From Myxacorys almedinensis A (lineage in GTDB: Bacteria > Cyanobacteriota > Cyanobacteriia > Leptolyngbyales > Leptolyngbyaceae): DNA of 64,000 bases. Of the stretch, positions 35,037 to 43,926 are shown in pieces (positions within the stretch are counted from its first letter, which is position 1; every line of letters begins with the position of its first letter). The stretch is taken from positions 1 to 64,000 of the forward strand of contig NZ_WVIE01000014.1 of NCBI RefSeq assembly GCF_010091945.1, given 5' to 3'. The notes beneath the pieces are model-generated. The model saw only the letters and a program-made list of their open reading frames with translations, made no database searches and was not told the DNA's origin. Position numbers and translations under genes: made by a program.

Positions 35037-35591
35037 TCAGAAGCTCTTGACATCCGGGTGATTCATCATCAGTTCGAGGACTTCATCGCACCAAGCAATG
35101 CGATCGCGTTCGTATCGAATGCCGCGACGAAGAACGAGATACTGATAGGTTGCTTGAAGGCTCAGGTCGGCTGGACTGGAGTAAAACTGCTGCTCAATGT
35201 CCATGAACCCATCCAGCTTATCTGCATGAAACTGCCGATGTCGCTTGACTTCTTCGCTGAGAATTGCAGGTTCCAGCAGGTGACCTGCCCAAAGTTTTAC
35301 AAGCAGTTCTTCTTTAATCGGCATCACGTCGCTGGGCTGGGTCAGCCATTTCGCCAAGTGTGCTTTTCCAGCCTCAGTAATGGAATAAAGTTTTTTACCG
35401 GGTCGGTTGAGTTGTGCGATCGCTTCGACCTGCACCCAACCTTGCTCCTCTAACTTGGCAAGCTCTCGATAAATCTGCTGATGGCTGGCGCTCCAGAAAA
35501 AGTTGACAGCGCGATCAAAGTCTTTGGCTAGATCGTAACCACTGCAAGGAGTATCGAGAATGAGTGCCAGAATTGCGTGAGAAAGTGACAT
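35037..35591 (-). CDS. PadR-family transcriptional regulator
   Basis: 184 aa. The N-terminal winged helix (about 1-85: AILALILDTPCSGYDLAKDF, HQQIYRELAKLEEQGWV, KKLYSITEAGKAHLAKWL) is typical of PadR. The C-terminal helical domain (about 90-180) mediates dimerisation. PadR repressors usually autoregulate and control a divergent gene in response to a phenolic or hydrophobic ligand. Here the divergent gene is a carotenoid oxygenase. A perfect 16-bp palindrome lies seven bases upstream of this start codon. No Shine-Dalgarno sequence is visible, so translation may be leaderless or weak. Confidence 0.92.
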   Translation of the reverse strand: MSLSHAILALILDTPCSGYDLAKDFDRAVNFFWSASHQQIYRELAKLEEQGWVQVEAIAQLNRPGKKLYSITEAGKAHLAKWLTQPSDVMPIKEELLVKLWAGHLLEPAILSEEVKRHRQFHADKLDGFMDIEQQFYSSPADLSLQATYQYLVLRRGIRYERDRIAWCDEVLELMMNHPDVKSF

Positions 35592-35597
35592 ATTTTA

Positions 35598-35620
35598 ATG
35601 CAATTAATTGCATATGCAAT
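35598..35620. promoter_or_regulatory. Palindromic PadR-type operator
   Basis: ATGCAATTAATTGCAT (35598-35613) is a perfect 16-bp palindrome, directly followed by a further ATGCAAT half-site (35614-35620) that also creates TGCATATGCA. It lies between the padR start and the -35 box of the carotenoid oxygenase promoter, so one bound regulator could control both. Confidence 0.8.
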
Positions 35621-35622
35621 TA

Positions 35623-35650
35623 TTGACATATACAAATTGTTGACTATAAT
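35623..35650 (+). promoter_or_regulatory. Consensus sigma-70 promoter for the carotenoid oxygenase gene
   Basis: TTGACA (35623-35628) and TATAAT (35645-35650) are both perfect and 16 bases apart. They point toward the gene at 35797, leaving a leader of about 140 bases. The box abuts the palindromic operator, as expected for a strong promoter under repression. Confidence 0.85.
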
Positions 35651-35796
35651 TCAGTGTAGTGCCATTCACCGCAAGTAGATTAGTCGCACAGTAGATTAAC
35701 TGCACAGATTAACTGCATAGCAAACAGGCGTTGGTTCTCACATTTTTAATCGATTAAATCAATCAACCCTCATAAAATTCCAGGAGCTAGATTTTT

Positions 35797-37239
35797 ATGG
35801 TTATCGCAACACAACCTAAAGACTGGACAGGTTCGGTTTTGCACACCGCAAAAGGGTTTGCTCCCACATCGCTATCGGTGCTATCTGGAGCCATTCCCCC
35901 AGGGCTAAGAGGCTCACTCTATCGGAATGGCCCAGCGCGGCTAGAACGAGGGAATACGCGAGTGGCGCACTGGTTTGATGGTGATGGTGCAGTGCTGGGC
36001 ATCCACTTTAAAGACGCAGGCGCAATGGGTGTCTATCGCTACGTACAAAGCGAAGAATTTCAGGAAGAAGAACACGCGGGGCACTTTATTTATGGCGGCT
36101 ATGGAATGCTGCCTCCCGGAGCCGTTTGGAATCGGTTTACCAAACCTCCAAAAAATGCTGCGAATACGTCGGTGCTGGCAATGCGCGATCGCGTCCTAGC
36201 GCTGTGGGAAGGGGGGCACGCTCATGCGTTAGATTTAGAAACTCTAGAGACGCGAGGCTTGGATGATTTGGGTGGACTGTCGCCTTCGATGCCGTTTTCT
36301 GCCCATCCCAAACGGGATGCAAAAACTGGAGATAGCTATAACTTTGGGGTGAGCTTTGGGCAAAACGCGGTGTTGAATGTGTATCGTGTCGATATGACCG
36401 GTAAATTGAGGCAGCAAAATCAGATTCAATTAGAGGGGCTTCCCCTAGTGCATGATTTTGTCATGGCAGGGCGATATTTGCTATTTTTGATCTCACCTGT
36501 GCGGTTGAATCCGTTGCTGGTGTTGTCCCGCCTGAGAGGGTTTAGCGATTCGCTGGAATGGAAACCAGAAAAAGGAACGCATATTTTAGTGATCGATCGC
36601 GATTCACTGGAAATAGTCAGCCAAAGCGAAACAGAACCATGGTATCAGTGGCACTTTGGCAATGGTGCGATCGATACGGATGGAAATGCGATCGTCAACG
36701 TTGCTCGCTACGAAAGTTTTGACACAAACCAGTTTTTGAAAGAGGTTTCTACTGGCAATACGGAAACAAAAGCGGGTTCATCGCTGTGGCAAATCCGATT
36801 GAATCCGCTCTCAGGAACGGTAATCGCTATGAATAAAGTTCTTGATCGTGACTGCGAGTTTCCCAGCGTCAACCCGTCTGATGTGGGGCAACTGTGGCGG
36901 CATACCTATCTTTCAGTGCGACGATCGAGAGATTTGAGTACAGGTTTATTTGATGCGATCGCACGGTTCGATCAGCAAACAGGCGACCTTGTAGAAGCTG
37001 ACTTAGGCGAACATCGCTATGCCGTGGAGCCGCTCTATGCGCCCGATGCCGTTGATTTAGATCAAGGTTGGGTTGTCACTGTTGTTTACGATGGCAATAC
37101 TGATACCAGCGAAGTCTGGGTTTTTGATAGCGATCGCTTAAACGATGAGCCTGTTTGCCGCTTAGCATTGCCCGAAGTGATTCCAATGGGATTTCATGGC
37201 ACATGGAAACCCGCTAGTGGTCTGTCAAGGTGGAAGTAA
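35797..37239 (+). CDS. Carotenoid oxygenase (RPE65/CCD family)
   Basis: 480 aa non-haem iron dioxygenase predicted to cleave carotenoids or apocarotenoids to aldehydes such as retinal. The early motif GSLYRNGPARLERG and HWFDGDGAVLGI are typical. Four iron-binding His lie in SAHPKRD, VHDFVMAG, WHFGNGA and GFHGTW. RBS CAGGAG before the ATG. The last eight codons after TWKP, and the stop, come from a MITE-like insertion (element from 37214); the fourth His lies just upstream, so catalysis should survive. It is divergent from, and probably repressed by, PadR. The exact substrate is unknown. Confidence 0.93.
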   Translation: MVIATQPKDWTGSVLHTAKGFAPTSLSVLSGAIPPGLRGSLYRNGPARLERGNTRVAHWFDGDGAVLGIHFKDAGAMGVYRYVQSEEFQEEEHAGHFIYGGYGMLPPGAVWNRFTKPPKNAANTSVLAMRDRVLALWEGGHAHALDLETLETRGLDDLGGLSPSMPFSAHPKRDAKTGDSYNFGVSFGQNAVLNVYRVDMTGKLRQQNQIQLEGLPLVHDFVMAGRYLLFLISPVRLNPLLVLSRLRGFSDSLEWKPEKGTHILVIDRDSLEIVSQSETEPWYQWHFGNGAIDTDGNAIVNVARYESFDTNQFLKEVSTGNTETKAGSSLWQIRLNPLSGTVIAMNKVLDRDCEFPSVNPSDVGQLWRHTYLSVRRSRDLSTGLFDAIARFDQQTGDLVEADLGEHRYAVEPLYAPDAVDLDQGWVVTVVYDGNTDTSEVWVFDSDRLNDEPVCRLALPEVIPMGFHGTWKPASGLSRWK

Positions 37240-37358
37240 GGGGTTAGGAGTAGAGGGTGGAGAGTGGGAGAGTAGGAGAGTGGATGGGTCGGGAAGGAAT
37301 CTAGCCCATCGGCTCATCCCCCCATTTACCCATCCACTCAACGTTAACAATCTACTAG
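37214..37358 (+). mobile_element. MITE-like element, copy B
   Basis: 145 bp, with ends CTAGTGGTCTGTCAAG and (inverted) CTAGTAGATTGTTAAC, matching copy A at 24811-24917 in reverse orientation. An internal 12-bp perfect inverted repeat (GAGTGGATGGGT 37278-37289 / ACCCATCCACTC 37328-37339) and a purine-rich tract make it fold strongly. It overlaps the 3' end of the carotenoid oxygenase gene and stops seven bases before the stop of the convergent RluA-like gene. Confidence 0.75.
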
Positions 37359-37364
37359 CCAGAT

Positions 37365-38294
37365 TTAGCTCAACACGTCTGGAGGCTGGGCCGTGACGGT
37401 TAGCTGATATCCTCCCGTGGGATGGGGCAAGCTCACTTGATAGGCATGAAGGAAGTAGCCACAATCGCCCGGAACCGATGCTTTAGTCATGCCTCCAACG
37501 CCATACAACGGGTCGCCCCACAGAGGGTAGCCTGCGGTAGCGAGATGAATCCGAATTTGATGAGGTCTGCCGGTGGGAATGATCACTTCTAGCAAGGTCG
37601 TATCCGGGATGCGCCCGCGCCTTAGCACGCGGCAATGGCTGATTGCGGCTTTGCCAGTGCTGGTTGCGGCGTAGAGATATCCCAAGGTCGGATGGGTAAC
37701 CTTGCCGATCGGGTGTGTCACGGTGAAGGCATCGGGCTGGTCGGTTCTGGTGGCTAAGGCACGATAGATTTTTTGAATGGCGCGACTCGTCCCAGAAAGG
37801 ATTGTAGAATCGCGAAACATTTGCGCCAGTTTTGATCTAGCAATCTCCGTTTTTGCCAGCAGCATTGCTCCTGATGTTCCCCGTCCTAATCGATGCATGG
37901 GTATTGGGGGATCGTCGTAGTGACGCTTTAGCCATCCGAGCAGTGTGTGATCGAGAAAGCCACCTCCGGGCAAAACAGGCAGCCCTGAAGGTTTAGAGAG
38001 AATTAACACATCGTGATCTTCATAGAGAACTGCGACATCAAACGGTACGTCTGGCTCAACCCACGGCGGACGGTGATAAGACAGCACTTGCCCTGCGCTA
38101 AGTAGGGTTTGCGGATCGAGAATGGCGTGATGATCGACAAAAATCAGACCGGATTGGATGCGATCGCACCAATCTTGCCGCGATGAATGGGTGTAGCGGG
38201 TGGCGTAGTAGTCGAGCAGCGTGACGGGGGCAGTAATGCGATCGCGGTAAATCCAACCTTGATTGAGGGACGGATTGAGGGACGGTTTAGTCAT
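37365..38294 (-). CDS. RluA-family pseudouridine synthase-like protein without the catalytic Asp
   Basis: 309 aa. An S4-like N-terminus (about 20-90) and an RluA-type catalytic domain are present (VLYEDHDVLILSKPSGLPVLPGG, IIPTGRPHQIRIHLA, GDPLYG). In the signature HRLDxxTSG the nucleophilic Asp is replaced: here it reads MHRLGRGTSGAMLLAKTE, with GGA confirmed in the DNA. Similar HRLGRGTSG proteins occur in plants and cyanobacteria as far as I recall, so this is probably a subfamily trait. Whether it modifies RNA by another residue or only binds RNA is open. It is convergent with the carotenoid oxygenase, and MITE copy B lies between them. Confidence 0.82.
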   Translation of the reverse strand: MTKPSLNPSLNQGWIYRDRITAPVTLLDYYATRYTHSSRQDWCDRIQSGLIFVDHHAILDPQTLLSAGQVLSYHRPPWVEPDVPFDVAVLYEDHDVLILSKPSGLPVLPGGGFLDHTLLGWLKRHYDDPPIPMHRLGRGTSGAMLLAKTEIARSKLAQMFRDSTILSGTSRAIQKIYRALATRTDQPDAFTVTHPIGKVTHPTLGYLYAATSTGKAAISHCRVLRRGRIPDTTLLEVIIPTGRPHQIRIHLATAGYPLWGDPLYGVGGMTKASVPGDCGYFLHAYQVSLPHPTGGYQLTVTAQPPDVLS

Positions 38295-38363
38295 GGGGTG
38301 CGTTCAACTCAAGCGCATATGGGAATGCCATCCATCGAGAATTAGCGAGAATTAGATCGCATT

Positions 38364-40664
38364 TCAGGCAACAACTCCTTCCTCAGCATAAATCGCCACC
38401 GGAACTCGCTTAAAGGCAGGCGTCCCCGATCGCTGCTCAATATCGGCACTAAAGATAACATTAACTTCTGGGTAAAACATCAGCGCCGCCCCCGGACGAA
38501 TTGCTCCGTAAATAATTTCAACCTGTTTCAACTTGCCGACATTTCCCTGCACCGTGACGCGCTGATGCTGATGAAGACCGGCTCGCTCTGCGTCAAGCGA
38601 GTTCATCAGAATGCAATTTCGGTGCGGCATTCCCCGATATTTATCGCCAATTTTGTAAACAACCGTGTTGTGCTGAGAATAACTACGAGCCGTGATCAGC
38701 GCTAAGACTAACCCCTGCGTGGTGGGTACGTTCCAGTCGCTTAGGTCGGGCAAGGTCAGCGTGGGCAGTGGCGTTGTAAACATTGACGCTTTGCCTGATG
38801 GCGTTGCAAATTTTGGCTCTGTGAGAATGCGCCCTGCGATCGTAAACTCTTCGCCCGTCTGATCGATCGTTTTCATTTTCTCGTAGCCTGGAACCGTCTC
38901 ACCGATTAACTGCCGTATATATTTTGTATCTTGCAATTTGCGCCAGTTTACCGGGTAATCACCATGAACTCGATGAGCTAGTTCTGTTAAAAATTCTACT
39001 TCTGCGATCAGATCAGCCGTTGTTAAGTGGGTCTTTCCTTGATCATTTAGACGAACGAAATTATTACCCGATTCAACAGTGGTTTTATGAGGATTTTCAA
39101 ACCGATTTAGCACCGGAATAATGATTGTGTTGTGCTTTGCTAAACCGTGAAAATGTCCTAAATTCGGCTTGGTTGCAAGATAAATCACGGTTTCAATGTT
39201 GCCGATCGCCCGTTTTGCTTGCGCTGAGTTGGGGTTGGCAGCATAGAGGTTTCCCCCCAAACAAATCAGCGAGTCGATTTTGCCCTCATCTGCCGCCTCA
39301 ATCAATGCACGAGTATCATACCCCTGAACGCGGCTGAGAGAGCGCCCCAACAGCGTTTCAAGGGCATGCTGCATTTCCTGCTTCAACCCGTGGGCAGTCA
39401 CACCCATCGACCCAAATCCCTGCACGTTAGAATGTCCTCGCACAGGCATGACTCCTGCACCTTCTTTGCCAACGTTTCCCGTGATCAACGCTGTGTTGAC
39501 AATGCTATAGACGTTATCAACTCCATTAGCGTGTTGGGTAATGCCCATCGCCCAGCCAAAAACGACTCGGTTTGATGTGCCTATCATCGTTGCAGCCGCT
39601 TCGATTTCGGGTTGCGATACGCCGCACGTTCCGGTGATGGTGTCCCATGCCGTTGATTGAGCCTGCTCAACGATCGCTTCCCATCCTTCCGTATGTGCCT
39701 GCAAATAGTCAGTGTTGAGAAACCCTTGCTCGATCAGCGATTTTTGAATGCCGACAAATAGCGCAACATCGCTACCGGGAACCGGCTGAAGATAGAGCGA
39801 GGAAATGGGCGATCCGGGAATCAGAGATTTGATCGGAAAGGCGGGCGACCCAAATTTTACCAATCCAATTTCCATTACCGGATTAATGACAATCACCTTA
39901 CCGCCGCGCTTGGCTTTGTCAGAGCCGGAGGCACCGCGCAGTTTGATCAACTCATTCATCAAGCGGGGATGGTTGTAGGCAGAATTTGCCCCCGTCAGCA
40001 CGACGCAATCTGCCTGTTTGAGGCTCTCTAAACTCACCACCGAGGTTTTGGTCGCAAACATCTGATTGAGCGCCGCCGTTGAAGGGGCGTGACACAAATC
40101 AGAGCAGTCTGCCAAATTGTTTGACCCCAACGCCCGCATCATCAGTTGCAGCAAATATGCCGCCTCGTTAGACGATCGCCCCGAACTGTAAGACGCCACC
40201 CGCTCAGGAGGTTTACGCATCGCTGCTGCCGCAAGATCATAAATTTCATCCCAACTGATGCGCTCGTAGTGAGAGCTTCCGGCGCGGAGAATCACAGGAA
40301 AGCTGAGTCGCCCCAGCCGATCGGCTTCCATAGAGGTCAGGGTTTGAAGCTGATCAAGGGGTTGGGTGTCAAAAAAATGGGTCGAAATTCCGGGCATAAT
40401 TTCTGCCGAAATTGCCTCAACGCTTTTCATGCAGCGCTGGAGCTTTTCCCCCGTTTCATTGGTAAAGCCGCCTTTCTGCCCCCCTGTGCCCCACGAACAC
40501 GATAAGCAGGCGCTATGGTGAAGCAGCGTTTTCCAGAGTTTGGGGCCTTCGGGAGATAGGGTATGCTCTGCCCAATATTCAATTACAGGCAAACCACCGC
40601 CGATGTCGGGCGTTTGCTCGTTTTTTTCGTCAAACGGAGGGGTCGGATGAATAGCTTGGGACAT
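38364..40664 (-). CDS. FdhF/YdeP-family molybdopterin oxidoreductase
   Basis: 766 aa molybdenum-bis-MGD enzyme of the formate dehydrogenase alpha/YdeP group. Blocks seen: LLHHSACLSCSWGTGGQKGG, YSSGRSSNEAAYLLQLMMRALGSNN, a FGWAMGITQHANGVDNVY cofactor-binding region, and the C-terminal MopB domain from about residue 640. The N-terminus lacks the complete CxxCxxxC...C 4Fe-4S motif of true formate dehydrogenases. CHAPS stands where some FDHs have Cys/Sec, so the catalytic ligand is uncertain. E. coli YdeP is linked to acid resistance; the substrate here is unknown. A monocistronic gene with an RBS-like run before the ATG. Confidence 0.88.
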   Translation of the reverse strand: MSQAIHPTPPFDEKNEQTPDIGGGLPVIEYWAEHTLSPEGPKLWKTLLHHSACLSCSWGTGGQKGGFTNETGEKLQRCMKSVEAISAEIMPGISTHFFDTQPLDQLQTLTSMEADRLGRLSFPVILRAGSSHYERISWDEIYDLAAAAMRKPPERVASYSSGRSSNEAAYLLQLMMRALGSNNLADCSDLCHAPSTAALNQMFATKTSVVSLESLKQADCVVLTGANSAYNHPRLMNELIKLRGASGSDKAKRGGKVIVINPVMEIGLVKFGSPAFPIKSLIPGSPISSLYLQPVPGSDVALFVGIQKSLIEQGFLNTDYLQAHTEGWEAIVEQAQSTAWDTITGTCGVSQPEIEAAATMIGTSNRVVFGWAMGITQHANGVDNVYSIVNTALITGNVGKEGAGVMPVRGHSNVQGFGSMGVTAHGLKQEMQHALETLLGRSLSRVQGYDTRALIEAADEGKIDSLICLGGNLYAANPNSAQAKRAIGNIETVIYLATKPNLGHFHGLAKHNTIIIPVLNRFENPHKTTVESGNNFVRLNDQGKTHLTTADLIAEVEFLTELAHRVHGDYPVNWRKLQDTKYIRQLIGETVPGYEKMKTIDQTGEEFTIAGRILTEPKFATPSGKASMFTTPLPTLTLPDLSDWNVPTTQGLVLALITARSYSQHNTVVYKIGDKYRGMPHRNCILMNSLDAERAGLHQHQRVTVQGNVGKLKQVEIIYGAIRPGAALMFYPEVNVIFSADIEQRSGTPAFKRVPVAIYAEEGVVA

Positions 40665-40794
40665 AAGGGGCGGCTCCAGTGAAACTAGGCGCGTTGCTAC
40701 GCTCTAAAAGGCTGTAGCTCTAAGATAACGTGGTAGCCGGTGGCTGCTTTTGCATCTCCACCAAGACTCTAATTCTGTCTACCTCAGGGTCATC

Positions 40795-40856
40795 GCCCTC
40801 ATCCCTACCCCTCTTCTCCCAGTTTAGGAGACGGGGCTGGGGTAAGGGCGTAGGGC
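40795..40856. repeat. Palindromic interspersed-type hairpin
   Basis: GCCCTCATCCCTACCCC...TCTCC is followed, after a six-base loop, by GGAGA...GGGGTAAGGGC. This C-rich/G-rich palindrome resembles the REP-like intergenic hairpins scattered through many cyanobacterial genomes. No second close copy was noticed in this window. Confidence 0.5.
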
Positions 40857-40913
40857 TGGTATTTTACAGTTAATTCCACCAATCTACTTAACAGATGAGC
40901 GTTTGTAGGCACT

Positions 40914-41339
40914 CTAGAGATATTTCTGAACCACTTCCCAACCTGTGATAGACGCCCACAGGAGAGCAATGCACAGCGCGAAATTGCTAGTTAGGTGAAC
41001 CAGGCGTGCCCACGAATGAAGGCGAATTTGTGCGGCACTCCAAGCGGATAAGAACACAAGTTCAACCACGGTTAAGCCTGAGAATAGATGGGACGAATGC
41101 CCCAAACTGCCGTAGTGACCTAAGGTACCGACGATACCGATCGCTAACAAAATCAAAATGAGGAGCGCGATCGCACCGCCTGTCACCCTGTGCAGAGGAC
41201 GCAACCAAGACGGCTGATCCTGGGAACGAAACATGAGAAAACTGAGACCGGTGATGGCTTGTAGAAGATAAGCCGCGATCGCAAGCCCCATTGACCAAGC
41301 CGCCAGTTTCCACAACCAAATAAAAGATGGTAAATCCAA
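40914..41339 (-). CDS. DUF4079-family membrane protein
   Basis: 141 aa with four transmembrane helices (about 10-33, 48-70, 82-103 and 115-136). Conserved His residues occur in LHRVTGG, LGHYGSLGHSSH and VHLTSNF, as in the cyanobacterial DUF4079 family, whose fold recalls cytochrome b561-type haem proteins. Haem binding is an inference from the paired His. The start is a TTG at 41339, with AGGATTAG upstream. Function unknown. Confidence 0.75.
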   Translation of the reverse strand: MDLPSFIWLWKLAAWSMGLAIAAYLLQAITGLSFLMFRSQDQPSWLRPLHRVTGGAIALLILILLAIGIVGTLGHYGSLGHSSHLFSGLTVVELVFLSAWSAAQIRLHSWARLVHLTSNFALCIALLWASITGWEVVQKYL

Positions 41340-41400
41340 AACGCTAATCCTGCATCAAAGTCTGAACTAAAGTCTAAAACAAAGTCCTATTTTAGTGCCT

Positions 41401-41436
41401 TAAAAAAAGAGTAGCAATCGTTACGAATTACTACTC
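41401..41436 (-). terminator. Intrinsic terminator after the DUF1830 gene
   Basis: GAGTAG (41409-41414) pairs with CTACTC (41431-41436), with further partial pairing inside. On the minus strand a seven-T run follows (41402-41408). It is the likely end of the DUF1830 transcript. Confidence 0.7.
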
Positions 41437-41597
41437 TCGGTTCAATTTCTAACAGATGATAGATGTCCTAACAGATGATAGATCTTCTAACAGGTGATAG
41501 ACGTATTTAAACTCACCATTTCATCCGGCTCATATTCGGCTCATATTGGCTTTTTACTCAGTTTTCTCTTAATACTTTTTTGCTCAAAAATTGGGTA

Positions 41598-41912
41598 TTA
41601 TTCAGCCGAACTCAGAACAATAGAGGCGGCTGCTTCAGCCTCAACAATCTCCTCAGCACACTGTAGAGACAGGCTTGAGCAGGAAATAGTATCAGAGAGA
41701 ATTGCGCTTGCCATTTTGCCTGAATGAATTTCTAACAGTGCTTCAGGCACCGTTTCAAATATCAGCCGTTGTCCTGGAAAAACAACTCGCTCAAAATACC
41801 AATTTGGAATGTTTGTGATTCGAGCAATTTGGATCTGACTTGTTGCATTGACGTAGCAACAGACAATGTAACCAGGACTATCTGAGGGAATAGGGTCAAG
41901 AATCTGAGCCAT
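41598..41912 (-). CDS. DUF1830 domain protein
   Basis: 104 aa. The DUF1830 core (YIVCCYVNATSQIQIARITNIPNWYFERVVFPGQRLIFE) fills residues 14-80, and the C-terminal Ala/Glu/Ser-rich tail is variable. The family is confined to cyanobacteria and has no known function; a short beta-rich fold is expected. The ATG at 41912 gives the conserved MAQILDP start, although a TTG two codons earlier has the better-spaced AGAGGTG. A terminator lies downstream at 41401-41436, beyond a 160-base trailer. Confidence 0.85.
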   Translation of the reverse strand: MAQILDPIPSDSPGYIVCCYVNATSQIQIARITNIPNWYFERVVFPGQRLIFETVPEALLEIHSGKMASAILSDTISCSSLSLQCAEEIVEAEAAASIVLSSAE

Positions 41913-42354
41913 GGTCAAAATAACACCTCTTATTGTGTGGGGAGCAAATCAGTAATTGAACACTAACACTGGGCGATCCCGAACAACTGTAAACGCGATT
42001 ACCAACCGATTTTTCTATTGATAAATCATCCTCAAGGCTAAAGATTGCATTGGCTCTTGTCTATAGAGTAGGTAAACGCTGTTTCTGCCTATCTTACGAT
42101 TCATCGTTAGCTTGCAGCACTGCCTTTTTCTGCTTAAAACTAGCTCTCATGGGTAAACCAGACGATGGCAACCCTAAAAGCAGACCTGCTGGAGGGGCAA
42201 GTTTCTTGAAAAACCATGCAGAGTTCTGGTGTGAGTGATATCGTAAAGTTATGTGAAAAAGTTTTCAGAATTGCGAGAGCGAATGGCTGTCTACCCACCG
42301 GCGCGATCGCACCTTGTCTGGAAAAGCAACCATTTTTCATTGGATAACGCTGTG
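41913..42354. other. Intergenic region upstream of the radical SAM gene
   Basis: 442 bases between divergent genes, AT-rich near 41,950-42,050. Part of it may code the N-terminus of the radical SAM protein if translation starts at 42253 or 42283. No tRNA, repeat or clear promoter was identified. Confidence 0.35.
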
Positions 42355-43926
42355 ATGGAACCTCGGATTCTCTACGTTCGCCTGCCCTGCAACCCCATTT
42401 TTCCGATTGGGGCAGTCTATCTTGCCGACCATGTGCACAAGCAGTTTCCAAACGCTGAGCAACAAATTTTTGACTTAGGCACCGTGCCACCATTGGACTA
42501 TGCTTTGGCGCTAGACACTGCCATTGATACGTTTAAGCCGACGCTGCTGGTTTACTCTTGGCGAGACATTCAGATCTATGCGCCCGTGGGAGGGCGGGGC
42601 GGAAATCCACTTCAGTATACGTTTGAGTTTTATTACGCTCGCAACCCACTGTTGAAAATTCGAGGGGCGCTGGGCTTGCTGCGGATCGCCTCTGGGTACT
42701 ACGGGGAACTGTGGCAAAATTTAGGGCTAATTAAGCGCGGCATCAAACGGGCAAAGCGCTACTGCCCGCAGGCGCAGGTGATTGTTGGTGGCGGCGCGGT
42801 CAGCGTGTTCTACGAGCAAATCGGTCGCACCTTGCCCAAAGGCACAATCGTTTCAGTGGGCGAAGGCGAGACCCTGATCGAAAAACTGCTGCGTGGGCAC
42901 GATTTTCTAGATGAGCGCTGTTATGTGGTGGGCAAGACAACGCCGCGCGATCGCATGATCCACGAATTTCCCACGCCGATCGAGAAAAGTGCCTGCGATT
43001 ACACCTACATTCAGTCGATCTGGCGCGACTTTGAGTATTATTTTCAGTCAGAAGACTTTTATATCGGGGTGCAAACCAAGCGCGGTTGCCCCCACAACTG
43101 CTGCTATTGCATCTACACCGTTATCGAAGGAAAGCAGGTACGGATCAATCCTGCTGATGAGGTTGTCCAGGAAATGCGGCAACTCTACGATCGCGGCATT
43201 CGTAATTTCTGGTTTACAGATGCTCAGTTTATTCCGGCAAAACGCTATATTGGCGATGCAGTAGAATTGCTGCAAAAGATTCTAGATGCGGGTATGCATG
43301 ATATTCACTGGGCTGCCTACATTCGAGCCGATAATTTGACGCCGGAACTATGCGATCTGATGGTCAAAACGGGGATGAACTACTTTGAGATCGGCATCAC
43401 TAGCGGCTCCCAAGAACTCGTTCGTAAAATGCGGATGGGCTACAACCTGCGAACGGTGCTAGAAAACTGCCGCGATCTAAGAGCGGCTGGGTTTAATGAT
43501 GTCGTGTCGGTAAACTATTCGTTTAACGTGATTGATGAACGCCCGGAAACGATTCGCCAAACGATCGCCTATCACCGCGAACTAGAGAGCATTTTTGGGG
43601 CAGACAAAGTAGAGCCTGCCATCTTCTTTATCGGGTTACAGCCCCACACGCATCTAGAAGAATATGCGTTCAAAAATGATATCCTTCAGCCTGGATACGA
43701 CCCGATGAACGTGAAGCCGTGGACGGTCAGAAAACTGCTGTGGAATCCTGAACCCCTCGGCTCCTTTTTTGGGCGGGTTTGTCTTGAAGCATGGCAGCGC
43801 AACCCCAACGATTTTGGTCGCGAGGTGATGAGAATTTTAGAAGCGAAGCTAGGGCGAGCAAACTTGGAAGAAGCGCTCACCGCGCCTGTGGCGGCAAAAG
43901 CTGAATTAGTCGGTGCATCTTCCTAG
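42355..43926 (+). CDS. B12-binding-domain radical SAM protein
   Basis: About 523 aa. An N-terminal cobalamin-binding-like Rossmann domain (MEPRILYVRLPCNPIFPIG..., VIVGGGAV, VGEGE) precedes a radical SAM TIM barrel with the cluster motif CPHNCCYC (CxxxCxxC) in QTKRGCPHNCCYCIYT. Such enzymes use B12 or S-adenosylmethionine radicals, often for methylation. I recall this family being annotated in cyanobacteria as a photosystem II high-light-acclimation radical SAM protein, but cannot confirm it. The start at 42355 fits the conserved N-terminus; in-frame starts at 42283 and 42253 are possible. The substrate is unknown. Confidence 0.85.
   Translation: MEPRILYVRLPCNPIFPIGAVYLADHVHKQFPNAEQQIFDLGTVPPLDYALALDTAIDTFKPTLLVYSWRDIQIYAPVGGRGGNPLQYTFEFYYARNPLLKIRGALGLLRIASGYYGELWQNLGLIKRGIKRAKRYCPQAQVIVGGGAVSVFYEQIGRTLPKGTIVSVGEGETLIEKLLRGHDFLDERCYVVGKTTPRDRMIHEFPTPIEKSACDYTYIQSIWRDFEYYFQSEDFYIGVQTKRGCPHNCCYCIYTVIEGKQVRINPADEVVQEMRQLYDRGIRNFWFTDAQFIPAKRYIGDAVELLQKILDAGMHDIHWAAYIRADNLTPELCDLMVKTGMNYFEIGITSGSQELVRKMRMGYNLRTVLENCRDLRAAGFNDVVSVNYSFNVIDERPETIRQTIAYHRELESIFGADKVEPAIFFIGLQPHTHLEEYAFKNDILQPGYDPMNVKPWTVRKLLWNPEPLGSFFGRVCLEAWQRNPNDFGREVMRILEAKLGRANLEEALTAPVAAKAELVGASS

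Noticed and set aside
40795-40856. CRISPR-like or functional RNA reading of the C/G-rich palindrome
   Set aside because: A single palindrome without repeat-spacer periodicity; it fits an ordinary interspersed hairpin.
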